From the NCBI GenBank assembly GCA_030386875.1, contig CM059579.1, forward strand, positions 89,532,253 to 89,596,252: a DNA stretch of 64,000 nucleotides. The letters run 5' to 3'. Position numbers and translations under genes: made by a program. This document shows, in pieces, positions 22,908-34,500 of this stretch. Each line of letters opens with the position of its first letter. Position 1 is the stretch's first letter. The notes below the pieces were generated by a model. The model was not told the origin of the DNA. It ran no database searches and was given only the letters and a program-made list of their open reading frames with translations. This stretch comes from Morinoia aosen (taxonomy: Eukaryota > Arthropoda > Malacostraca > Amphipoda > Talitridae).

Positions 22908-24639
22908 TGTAACGATATATTCAACAAAAGTTATCTATATACGTAGAGAGGACAGGCGCGACAACCGGCAGGTCGACGCTAGGCTGCCCGGGAGGTATAG
23001 GGGGTACAGGAGCAGGGAGAAGTAGGTAAAGGGGGGTAGAGGATATTTCGAGAGCTAGTCCAAAATACATCGCATATACGGGAGTTGTTGTAAATAAACA
23101 ACATAGCACAGGAAAATAGGGGGTTTAAAAAGATTATTATATAAGAGCAAGGGACTAAGGAATGTTGGTTTTGAGAGTAAAGCGCGGAGTAATTTCAGTT
23201 TGAAGTAAGGGACACGTAGCACAAGGAAAGCGACGCTTTAGAACGAACCAATTAGAGGGCGAGGATTTTTCGCGCGCATTCCGCTTAGCCGATGCGCATC
23301 CCTTGTTCGAGGGGACCATAAATACGCAGAGAGTTTGCGAGCCGGCCTATTTCGCCGATTTACTGACTCAGTGCAGGATGTAGGGATACGAGTTCTTCGA
23401 GGGGGAGGTGAGATTTTGTTCTTTGTTCTTTGAAGAATATCATACAGCTTATTAAATTTGTGTTCATAAAAAGAGTGGAGTGATTCAAGTAGAAATGGTT
23501 GACAAATTTTTATTGCAATTGAAGATGTTGTCTAGGTGGGGCGCAGGGATTTTCATTGTTAATATTGAAGTAAGTTCTTTGGGTTTTCATTTTAGATTGT
23601 TCTTGAATTGTTCTCGTGTTTAGAGTTTCACTTTAATGACGGGAATGAAAGAATTATTGCATTATTTTTAGAGGGAAATCAGAATGTTCGTGTCTTATTG
23701 AACTATTGAAGTGTAGGCTAAATGGTTTTCATGTAACTTATCTCGAAACAGAGTGCTTTGTGATTTGTTTTGTAAAGCGGGGTGAAATAATCCAATTATT
23801 CTCAGAGGAAAATAAATAAATTTTATGATTGATTTGGGGATTAAAGGGGGGTAAAATTCAATCAATTCGATTTGAAGTAGGGGCATTGCAAGGAATAAAG
23901 ATTCAAGTGGAGTGTAGTCACTTAATATAATCCTTGTTCCCAGGAGGGGTCGGGTGTTTGAGTGTGGAGCGGCTTGGAGTTTTCAACGATGTGGGACTAG
24001 GCGACTCCGGGTTGCAGAGCAACCTGACCATATGGCGCTTACCAAGCTGAAGTGCCAGGGCCCACTGCCCACCAGTCTCACTGAGAGGGAAGTCATGCAA
24101 GCACCAGAGCTTAGGAAAGGTTCAGGCTCTCTGAAATTCAAGAAGAGCTCGGGGTGATGCCTTTGAAACGCTTCGTTCGGAACGATCAAGAGAAATCATG
24201 GATAATAGGCCATAGGTGACTGTGCTTTTCTTCCGCGCGCGCTGCGATTGCCCAGGATTGTGTAGGATAAGGTTCTTGGTGTTGTGTTGGCGTTACACGG
24301 TGCGCGCGCCAGTAACGTTCGCTAATGTTGTGTGTCGCAAATTTCTCATGCCAATCACGTGTTCATTAACTAACTTGAAATAAAGTAATCAATAATGTAC
24401 CATTAACCGAGTGTTTCATTTCCCATGTTGAACTGAGGTATTGGTGTGGGTGAGCAGATCAGTAGTTACTTTCTCTATTTTTCCAACTGTTCTACCATTT
24501 CCTCTTTCTGTGTTTTCCGCGCTGGTATTTTCATTTTTCCCCTCTTACTAAGGAGGTTTCGAGTCCTCCATTCGAACTAACACAGTGGAGGGCGCCTGAT
24601 CAGCGCCACGTACGCAACACTGTGCGAAGTTTCGTGACA
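22908..24639 (+). repeat. solo LTR, 1.73 kb
   Basis: It begins TGTAACGA and ends TCGTGACA (near-perfect inverted ends) and is flanked by TTCG at 22904-22907 and 24640-24643. It holds a TATA-like CATAAATACG (about 23328) and an AATAAA (24379-24384), in the order expected of U3-R-U5. No internal retroelement sequence adjoins, so it is probably a recombined solo LTR, unrelated to the gypsy LTRs in this window. Short ORFs inside are not credible genes. Confidence 0.7.
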
Positions 24640-24959
24640 TTCGTTCCTAAAATTTTATGGTGCTACAGACAATAAATCCCTACCCAGGGGGGGTGAAATG
24701 GGACAAAAATCTTGAATTTTAGACAGGGATGGAAAAAACCTGGGGTTTTTAAAAAAAAACCAACCCACATGGGTTTTTTTGGGTTAAATTGAGTTTTATG
24801 GGCTTTATTGTTTTTTTTGGGCTTTATTGGGTTTTTTGTAATACCTGTTTTTGTTTAAAAGAGTTATTCACACAGCTCCTGTTGCCCCTATTTCAGATTT
24901 ATATATATACACTTATTGAGTAAATATTGTTTTTTGATTACTTTATTTCCAACATTATA

Positions 24960-25245
24960 GGCAAGGACCCGGGAGCCGTGCGGCAAGGACCCGGGATCGA
25001 GTCTCGGCGCTGGCAGTGGCGATTTTCTCTGTTGGGTATAGGAGAAAAATTCCAAGCACAATACCCCACTCCACCCAGGTGTCTGAAATGGGTACCGGTC
25101 TCGACCGGGGGAAAGCGTTATGGCGTCCTGGCGTTAGTTATAAGGCATTTGAAAATCCAATGTAAAAGGTGATATATGTATCAGGCTTGATTGGAAATAA
25201 AGCATCCGTAGATGCCTTCATTATTATTCATTATTATATTACATT
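24960..25245 (+). repeat. SINE with B-box-like head and ATT tail
   Basis: The head holds a duplicated GCAAGGACCCGGGA word, then GGATCGAGTCT, a plausible pol III B box. A G/C-rich body follows, and the 3' end runs into (ATT)n at 25216-25250. No A box is left, so the 5' end is probably truncated. The ORF across it has no known domain. Confidence 0.55.
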
Positions 25246-25689
25246 ATTATATGAATTATTACATTATATGAACAATATATGAATTAAGTTTGTCCATCAC
25301 AATTACCATTTACCAATTACCATATGCATAGAGACATAGCTCTGCAGTCTGTAAAGATATAAGATGTGCAAAGAGAATTGCTATGCTTGTCAATTCATAG
25401 TAAGTTGTTTTAGCAGCAGACAGGTGCAAGTCATGTGAGAGGGAAGCACCATGAAGATCATAAGTAACCACCACAAACAACTTGAAGCAAGACAGCTGCA
25501 CATCACTTAACAGTCATGCTGTTAACACCTTAACATGTGTATTGTGTGAGCTGGAGTGCTTAGCAGCGCAAGTCAAGTCGGTCAACCATACTGTTACATG
25601 TTACAACATGTGGTGACATGCCAAAAATTTTGCCAAAAAAATCACTTTTCGCAGTACAGGATAGCAACAAACGCTAAAATGATTAGAAG

Positions 25690-25905
25690 TAAATGTGCGA
25701 GGAGTTTGCAAGACTCGAACTCGGGATTAGAAATTACCGCACCGGCACGCTATCCACCGTGCTATCGATCACCTTAAAAGATGATCGAAGCACAACAAAA
25801 GCAATGCTTGGCACAGTGATCGATCGATAGCGCGGTCGATAGCGTGCCGGCGCGGTAATTTCTAGTCCTGAGTTTGAGTCTCGCAAACTCCTCGTACATT
25901 TATTT
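25690..25905. repeat. palindrome of two tRNA-like SINE units
   Basis: 25690-25766 reads (minus strand) as a tRNA-like unit with A box TAGCACGGTGG and B box GAGTTCGAGTC. 25820-25905 is the same unit on the plus strand. They face away from each other across about 50 bases that include AAGATGATCGAAGCACAA. The same unit plus spacer occurs once at 21754-21865. Confidence 0.7.
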
Positions 25906-25981
25906 CATTTGAAAAACCTTGTGGAAGCAGTGTCTTCCTGTACCAGATTCATTAACTGTTTCTGGGGGTGACTAGACTTTA

Positions 25982-26345
25982 TTATTATTATTATTATATA
26001 AGAAAGTTTTAGCCTCCCTTAACCACGACAAAGATGTTCCAAGAGAGGAAAGAGGAAGGCACCATTTAGTATGGAGTTGAGGGAACGTGGAATCTATGCA
26101 CAAAGTGCACAGAAACAGTAAGCTAGGAAAGAAGTTAATGAAACAAGAAAAAAGTTGAAGAAGAGAGTAGTAGGTGCTGAAAAACAGGACAGCAGTGAAC
26201 CGAAGAAAGATGGTCCGTAACATAACAAAAACCTATTTTATTACAACAAAAAGGAAGCCTACCTAACCTTCAGCTCGGGCCCTCACATTGTCCCCCTGGG
26301 AGCGCTAATTCCCATAGATACAATAATTGTATCCCCCTGAGGGGG
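25982..26345 (-). mobile_element. SINE family R1, copy with 17-bp target duplication
   Basis: On the minus strand it runs from a 5' hairpin CCCCCTCAGGGGG through TGAGGGCCCGAGC and a T/C-rich body to an (AAT)n tail. GGGGGTGACTAGACTTT flanks it on both sides (about 25965-25981 and 26344-26360). A 17-bp duplication plus simple tail indicates LINE-driven retroposition. No A/B boxes are evident. Other copies: 40025-40395, 40498-40760, 40768-41130 and 44034-44350. Confidence 0.75.
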
Positions 26346-26786
26346 GGGTGACTAGACTTTGAACTCTTGATTGGAGGTAAATGCTCTAACAGATTCCATC
26401 GTCAAATTTATTCCAGTGCAGCTTGAATGCTCACCATAGGCCAGTCGTTTCTTTACTTTCTCACCCCATGATGGCTGCGGTCGTGTCCTACCCCATCTGA
26501 CTATAATTGTGAGACTTATTTCAGGCAAAGCTCTCACAGGAGACAGATATTGAAGAGTGGTTGGCTGAGTACGATCCGGAGTTCATCGGTGCGCTTTATT
26601 CCTATAAATTGAAGGACTCCAACATCTTCCCAAAACACACATTCAATGAGAATATCACTAAGACAATGACTCCTCATTGATGGTGGGATATTCAAGACAT
26701 GAAACAGCAGAAAATGTAGATTCCTGAAGACACTGGTACAGGGTTTCTGCAAGTTTATTAAGCAATCTTCATTCTTGCCTTGCAAT

Positions 26787-26950
26787 TTCAGGATTCATTG
26801 AGAGAATTTTCTCAACATTTGAAATTGTGTGAAATAAATTGAGAAATAGATTAGGATCAGAACGCGCACAGAAATTGGTCTCAGTATATCGCCATCTCAC
26901 AAATGATCATGATGTGGATGACAACGATGAAATGGCAGTGGATGTAGAAA
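26787..26950 (+). pseudogene. hAT transposase C-terminal fragment
   Basis: The frame reads IERIFSTF (compare the conserved ERxFS block of hAT transposases), then after an in-frame TGA NRLGSERAQKLVSVYRHL, the dimerisation-region pattern. Upstream (26550-26780) only scattered pieces, including a WWDI block, are recognisable. Not functional. Confidence 0.7.
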
Positions 26951-28512
26951 GAAAAACACAGTAGTACTGTAGAAGCAGTCTAGTCTAGAAGACAGGGAAA
27001 ATTCAGAAGTCTCTATATTATCAAGTAGTCAAACGGCATTTGTTCCTAAATTTTTGTTTTTTTACTTAGGAAATGGAATTCATGAAAATATATTAGTCCC
27101 TTGAGTTTTTTTTGTGATTAAGGTTTTTCTAATTTGGTTTACATAGGGTTGGTGTTTTGTTTTTCAATGTTTTCTTGTCATAGTCATGCACATGACTTAG
27201 ATACATTTTTTGACAAGATAAATATTCAGCTTATTTTGATTCTATAAGCTTGAAAGCAAATAAAATTTAAATAATAATAAAACCCAAAAAAAAACACTAT
27301 TTAGTGGGTTTTTTAGTATGGGTTTTTTTGGGCTTTTTTGGGTGGGTTTTTTATGTGCTAACCCTGATTTTGGACCTAATTTTGACCCCATATAAACAGT
27401 AAATCTATAGGGTAATGGATAGTTTTCTAATATACTTTTGTTGGAAATGTTTCATAGATTCTAAAACTGGGTCTGGTTTGGTTCTAGCAGCAAAACTCAA
27501 TGAGTTGATACGTTTTGAAATATCCATGGAAATGAACTCAAAAACCATTGTCAATTTTTTTCAAAAACTAAGGCCTGAATAAAAAAAATGAATAGAAGAA
27601 ATTTTGTTTCTTTTCCAAAGGTTACATGTTATAGTCAAATTTCAAAAGAATCAGACTGAAAATGAAGAATTTCATAATTTATATTAATATAAAATTTTAT
27701 TTTATTTTTTTTTTTGGAAATCATAATTCACTGTGTGAATATGAAGTTATGCATGGAAATTACCGAAATAAAAATTAAAACTGCATTCAGTTACATAAGT
27801 TATCCATGATATTACACTTCAACAAAATTTTTTTATGGCTTATACCCAAAACATATACCTTTCAGCATTCAAACTGTATCAACTCATTGAGTTTTGATGC
27901 TAGAACAAAACCAAAGACAGTTTTGGAATCCATAAAACATTTCTAACAAAGTTATAATTAGACTGTCCCAATTTTAAAATAAGTTATATGGCTCCAAACC
28001 CAAAAATAATTGTTTGTGATGTTATAAACTATTGCTTATCACAGAAATTTTTTTTTGAAATGTTAAAATTTTAAATTATAACTTTGTTAAAAATGCTTCA
28101 AGAATTCTAAAACTGTCTTTGGTTTTGTTCTAGCATCAAAATTGTCTTGAAATATACCTAAAAATGTATCAAAAAACTAATTTTTGTAAAGAAAAAAATT
28201 AGGCCTAAATCAAAAAAAGGACACAAGTAAAAAAGGTTTACTTTCAAAAAATACATATAGTGGCCAATTTTCAAGCAAATCGAACTAAAAAAGGTCAAAA
28301 TCCTGGACGGTATCCTTAAGGAACATAAACTTATAATAATTTTAAGAAGCTCTAATAGATGAGGCATTTTGTTGTGACATAAATTACTTGCTGTTTGTTA
28401 TAAAAATGTGCAATAAGTGTAAACTATTGATTTATCATTACCTTTCCTAGATTCAAGAGTTAAAGTTTTGCACTGACCAGCTTTGAATTTAATTCTTAAG
28501 AATTGCAGCACC

Positions 28513-28609
28513 ATGCAGCTGTCAACAGATATTTCTCATCCAAATGGATTTAAAATTGCCATTGCTCTCAATGTTTCTGGTCAAAGTGCAGTTATAAAAA
28601 ATGAAAAAG
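28513..28609 (+). CDS. MARS1: MARS1 exon 1 (start codon)
   Basis: The first ATG (context CACCATG) opens a 32-codon segment, [20 protein letters not shown] onward, the first strand and helix of a GST-like fold. The donor is AAAG|GTGAGT, phase 1. About 190 bases separate it from the end of the nested repeat block at 28319, so promoter and 5' UTR must be short or lie across the repeats. Confidence 0.75.
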
Positions 28610-31510
28610 GTGAGTTTATGCCTAATGACATAATGCATGTCTTGGTGATGAGTAGAACTTATTAAATAATTATGGAGTGTTTCAGTTTTTAGTTATTATT
28701 TTTTTCCAAAATTTTGTATAGAGAAGTGAATAAAAATACATATAAGATATGACATTTAATATAAGTACAAAGAAATGGTCATATTCATTGAATGATACAG
28801 AATTTATGTGCTTTTCTTCATTCTTTTACAAATTTCAGATTTGTGGCATATAAAAATGAATAAAGAAAGATTAAGTGTATCCTACTGTTGTTGACATCCA
28901 TGATGAGCATTTCATTGGAATATCCTGAAAAACTTGGTCTGTGTAGCTCAAAACAGATATATACTGGAACCAAAATTAATCCAGTACTCAATAAGTTCAC
29001 TTCTATTAATTAAATTCTCTCAGGTATTTCATATGTGTAGCTTATGTACTTATTTGAATTCTTCCCAGTGTTTTATTTGTTCAGTTCATTTGAATGCTTC
29101 CCATCATTTCATTTGTTTAGTTAGTTTATTTGAATTCTTCCCTGTGTTTCATTTATTTAGTTAGTTTATTTGAATTATTCCCTGTATTTCATTTGTTCAG
29201 TTAGTTTATTTGAATTCTTCCCAGTGTTTCATTTATTTAGTTAGTTTATTTGAATTATTCCCTGTATTTCATTTGTTCAGTTAGTTTATTTGAATTCTTC
29301 CCAATGTTTCATTTGTTTAGTTAGTTTATTTGAATTGTTGCAAGTGAATCATTTGTTTAGTTGCATTCAACGATTGAATTATGTGATTGACTTCTCTCTG
29401 AGATGGTTGATATGCATAGCTCATCCATTCAATTTGCAGGGATCCATGAAGGAGCAGCCCTGAGGGTGCGTGACCCATGCACCAAAGCACTGCTGAGCTT
29501 AGCGCCCAACTCTGCCGTGCTCTTCCTGCTGTCCAGCCCTGCATCTCAGCTGCCTTCTGTGGCCCAGGAGGGATGGCTCAGTTGGGAAGCTTCTCATTTT
29601 CAGGTACTTCTAGGATTTTGTTGCAAGTGCCCCTTCCTTAAGTAATTGTTTCCTGAACAAGTTATTGTCAAGGTTACATTTCTCATTCTGTTGATTCCCT
29701 ACCAATTTTTTTTTCTTTGAGCTCAAAATTTTTGTCTGAAATTTTTTTTTTGTTGATCATCTATTTCTAGAACAGATTTTTTCTTGTCTGCAGTTCCTGA
29801 ATAGTTTTAAATGCATTTACTGGCATGTTTTTGATTGATGAATAGATACGTGTTTCTAGTTGACCTGAAGATGAGGCACTTAGCATAAATTTAAATTGAT
29901 AATTATTAGTTCTCTATTATTAGGCTTGTGCAGTGATTCAGTTAGTGGGTTTTATTAAGCATTTGTTTACTCTGCATGTACATGTAATATGCAAAGAAAT
30001 ACAAAGGGTTTACTACAAATATAAGGTCCTACATTCCTGTGGAAATTTAGTGGTTAATAACCTTTATTGTTGCTTCAATACATATGTGCCAACAATAGAT
30101 TTGTGTGGGGACACAAATATACATTTCCCATGCATTACAGAGAACTGTTTGGGCCTTCCTGCAAAATGCAAGCTCTGGCAAAGCAGACCAGACCTCCAAG
30201 GCTGCCCTGGCTGAGGCTCTCGCTCGGTTGGAGAGCCACCTCAGCAGTTCTCCTTACATCGATGGACAGGTGCGAGTTCTGCTCTGAAGTTTATTTTGGT
30301 GCACAGTCTGCAGGGTCATTTCATGATGCTCTAGGTGTGCAATCTGCAACCTTGCAACCAATCGCAAGAAAGTTGAATTCTACTGTTGGGTAACTGTGCT
30401 CTTTAAAGACATAAGTTTCTGAATTCGATTTTTGAACTTAATTAACAGCTTTGGTTGCTGAATCCAACTTTTGAACTTGTTAAAGAGCTTTCTGTGAGAT
30501 ACTTATGTTGTTTTATTGTTCTATACTGTGTAGAATTCAAGTTGGGGTGGATCATTATTCTTTGGGTGGATCATAATTCTTTGTCAGTTTCAAATTCGAG
30601 GCAGCAACTAGTTTCATTACTTCAGCTTTATATGTTGATTTCTTGTGCCCTAGCCCTATGTTAATCTGCTGTGAGCTAAGATGTAGCATGCTCTGTGCTG
30701 TGTATGCTGTCATCAGTTATATGAACAAAAAGATGAGAAATTCGACTAATTCAATGTTGGATCATGGCAGTAACTGTTGCTTTTTATTCAATGGCATGTT
30801 TAAGGTGACATTTTCCCATCTGGCTTGCAATGGATGTATGAAAACCGAATCTATGGAGTAAAAAAAATATATTATATTCCAAGCTTCAAATTTTGCTCAT
30901 TTCCAAAATTGTTCTGTAAAATATGTAGCTGGATAGTAGCTTAGTGAAACTGATTTTTCAGACCTTAATTTTCCATCATGATGACTTTGTAGTTTAATTT
31001 AACACTTGGACTGTGGCAAGTAAAATTAAAATTTAATATTCAACTTAAATTTGAAACCAAATGTTGTAAGCAATGTTGAAAATTGCAGGCATTTACAGGA
31101 TCAAGCCTTCATTTGGTTTTGATTATATATTTATGTAACTTGAGTTAGTGGCTACTGGTCAGCCAGCAGCATTATGAAAATACCTTCCATGTCCATTGGT
31201 GGCTCACATCACAGTCAAAGTGTTAAATAACTTGATTTGTTGTATGGTGTACTGCACTGGAGTTGCCCTGTGAGTGTACAATGCAGTGTTGCGTGTAATA
31301 CAGTCGCTGGGGGCCTGTGACGTGGTGCTGGGCAGCTCCCTCCTGCTGCTGCCTGCCCTCCCACCTGCTGCCTCGCTGTTAGCCCAGCACACCACCCTCA
31401 CTGCCTACGTGCAAAGGCTGGCTGACTGCCCTGCTGTCAAGGTGTGTTGTGTAGTGTGTGTATGTGCTGTCGGTTAGTGAGACACAAACCTGCGTGTGGT
31501 CAAGGTGTGT

Positions 31511-31543
<33 letters not shown>

Positions 31544-34500
31544 GGTTAGTGAGACCGAACCTGCGTGCGATCAAGGTGTGTTGTGTGTGTGTGCTGTCGG
31601 TTAGTGAGACACTAACCTGCGTGTGGTCAAGGTGTGTTGTGTGTGTGTGTGTGTGTGCTGTCGGTTAGTGAGACACAAACCTGCGTGCGGTCAAGGTGTG
31701 TTGTGTGTGTGTGTGTGTGTGTGCTGTCGGTTAGTGAGACACGAACCTGCGTGCGGCCAAGGTGTGTTGTGTGTGTGTGCTGTCGGTTAGTGAGGCACGA
31801 ACCTGCGTGCGGTCAAGGTGTGTTGTGTGTGTGTGCTGTTGGTTAGTGAGACACAAACCTGCGTGTGGTCAAGGTGTGTTGTGTGTGTGTGTGCTGTTGG
31901 TTAGTGAGACACGAACCTGCGTGTGGTCAAGGTGTGTTGTGTGTGTGTGCTGTCGGTTAGTGAGACACTAACCTGCGTGTGGTCAAGGTGTGTTGTGTGT
32001 GTGCTGTCGGTTAGTGAGACACGAACCTGCGTGCGGTCAAGTCGTGTTGTGTGTGTATGTGTGTGCTGTTGGCCTGTTACTGATGAGTGTGAGACACAAG
32101 CTTGATGATAGGCTTGTGAGCAATGCTGTCTGTTGAGCTGAGGAAAATCCTGATGTATTGATTCTACTGGGGGTTTATAAACTTTTATTTTGGGATACAG
32201 TACATTTTAACCAAAACAGGGTAATATATGAATCCTAATGAAACTCTGTTGGTGGAGAAATGTTAGAGCTCCTTGTTGCAAGCAGTGGTAGATACGCAGC
32301 CACTTGTGCTGGAGTAAATTTGCAGTTATATACTGTTTTTAAGATCAACAATGGTTTCTGGTGTGCTATTAGCAAATAAAAGATGTTTTCTCTTTTGGTT
32401 TTCTGACCTTTTCTTTTCTTTCTGATCCTAAATTGTTGGTGAATAAATACCTGGGAATTAGTAAATAAATTTTCCTTGCCAACACCAGAAACATAAATTT
32501 CTGACATAAAATCTACATCAATTATCGCAACAGGAATCGTGCACTCTGATATGAATGATACTTATTTGTATGGAAATTTCTCACGAGATGTTGCAATGCG
32601 GCAGAAAGCGTTGGAGTCTTGGTTCAGCATTAGGAGCTGCGCTGAAATCCCAGTGAAGCAGCTGGTCACCTCAGGAGTGCTGGTCGCTCCTCCTCCCCTC
32701 ACGACCGCTGCCAGCGTGCTGGCGCTTCTCAAGACTTCCAATCAAGTTCCTTCTACTGGAGCGCCTCAACCAGCCGTGAGTTTTGTCTTACTGTCTTTGT
32801 AGAGTCTCAACTTAACATAAGGTTTAGTCTCTGTTGAGTCTCAACCTAACATAGGAGGATGAACAAGTTGATTGAGGATGAATAAACTATGATCAAATTG
32901 GCGACGTCGATAGAGCGAGCGTGTGAAACTATTCAAATCCGTCACACAGCCAATGAAGTGATAATAGCACAGCATGACTGGCATGTCATCACAAGCCAAT
33001 GAAGAAATGAGACCATAAATACATAGCACAGCGTGACTGTCACCTCACTGTGATGCCATTTGTGCAGGTGCCTCAGACGTCAGAGGAGAGAAAAATCAGT
33101 GCTGGTGAGGTGGAGGCAGCCAAGCGAGGCTGGGAGGCAGGCTCTGACTCGTGCCTGCGCAAGTCGGCTCGTGCTGTGCCCGTGCTGCCGGTGCCAGGCG
33201 AGCGCAACACGATGGTCACGTCTGCCCTGCCCTACGTGAACAACGTGCCCCACCTCGGCAACATCATCGGCTGTGTGCTCTCTGCTGACTGCTATGCCAG
33301 GTATGCCGGGTCCCTGGTTCTGCTTATGTCAGGCGGACGGTACAAGAAGCAAGGTAGGGTCACAATAGAAGAAACAAGGTAGGGTTACAAAAGAAGAAAT
33401 GAAGTAGGGTCACAGAAGAAAAAACAAGGTAGTGTCAAACCATTTAATTTTTTGCATTGACTGTGTGGCAATGTTGACGTCGTGGCAATGAACTAATAGC
33501 AGCGCTTTATTGCATCTGACAACACTGCTAGCCCCAAATCTGGCATCGCTATTGGCCTAACGACATGTCGTAATGGTGACGTCATAAAGTTTGTTTGAAA
33601 TAAAGCCTTGCTATTGGCTAGTCGAACAAGAGGAGGTGTATTTTCACCCCCTAGAAATATCTCTAGCTTGTTTCCTCTACCGTGATTTTGTTTCCTTTAT
33701 TACCAGAGCCTGACGGTTACTAATGGATATGCTTATTTTCATACATTTAATTTAGTGATAAACCCTCAATTTGTACATGTCAAATGAATGTAAATAAATA
33801 AGATCCCATTAGTAACCTAACTTCACTCTACCGTACTAGCTAGAGGTAGATCTTATGCTATGGTGTGGTAGGCCTCACGCTTTAGCAGCACCGGGCGCGC
33901 TGTGTCATCGCCACTCTAATGGGTCGATTTATCTTTTTTCTTAGTGCTTACTATTGGTGGTGTACACCATTAGTGCATTCTCACAATGTATTGCCACTTA
34001 AAGTAACCTGAAGTTTTTACAGGGTGCCATCTTGATCTTAGTGCCACAACGAAGTCAAAGACCACGTGTTATGCATTGAATGGAAGTTTGTTTCTTATGT
34101 AAATATTTTTTATACCTTGAATGTAGGTTATGGGCAGCATGCTTACATGATAGTCTTTTCTGTTGCGATGGATGGGAATAGTTTTGCTAGTACAGGGTTG
34201 TTAATGTATTTTATTTAAAAGTGTTAAGTCATTATAAGTTTTTTCTTGTTACCAGTGTTGTCATTTGTTGTGTGCAAGACTCGATATTTACTAAACTCTT
34301 TACAGTAGTGTGATAATTCAGTTTATGTTACTATAATGTCATTAGAAATTACCTTTTATAGTGTATGTGAATGTTCATGGTGGGCCTCAATCACCCCGAC
34401 TCTGATATTAGATGGGAATATAGAAGTAATGAATTGATAATTTTTGGTTCTGTTTCCAAAATTGGAAGGAGTGTAAGTGATGCATTGCTGCATCCTTTGA

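Larger units (their letters stand above)
24724..27366 (+). mobile_element. decayed hAT DNA transposon carrying nested repeats
   Basis: The left end CAGGGATGG and right end GCTAACCCTG are imperfect inverted termini. They are flanked by ATTTTAGA (24716-24723) and ATTTTGGA (27367-27374), an 8-bp duplication with one mismatch. G/T-rich subterminal repeats (GGGTTTTTT) lie inside both ends. A fragment of hAT transposase C-terminus is at 26787-26950. Insertions within it are SINEs at 24960-25245 and 25982-26345 and the tRNA-like palindrome at 25690-25905. Confidence 0.8.
22809..28319. mobile_element. TTAA-flanked inverted-repeat element with nested insertions
   Basis: TTAAGGATACCGTCC at 22809 is mirrored by GGACGGTATCCTTAA ending at 28319, an 11-bp perfect inverted end plus the TTAA duplication typical of piggyBac-type elements. 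Two insertions have expanded it: a solo LTR (22908-24639) and a hAT element (24724-27366). Own sequence is left at 22813-22903, 24644-24715 and 27375-28315. The right part repeats an internal motif (TCTAAAACTG..GGTTTTGTTCTAGCA) in both orientations near 27460, 27880 and 28110. No transposase remains. Confidence 0.7.

Noticed and set aside
25972..26223. Phe/Leu/Ser-rich 83-residue ORF, membrane-protein-like
   Set aside because: It is the T/C-rich body of the R1 SINE read in reverse.
31444..32105. Overlapping ORFs rich in Val-Cys
   Set aside because: They are read-through of GT runs and the donor-derived tandem repeat, and differ with copy register.
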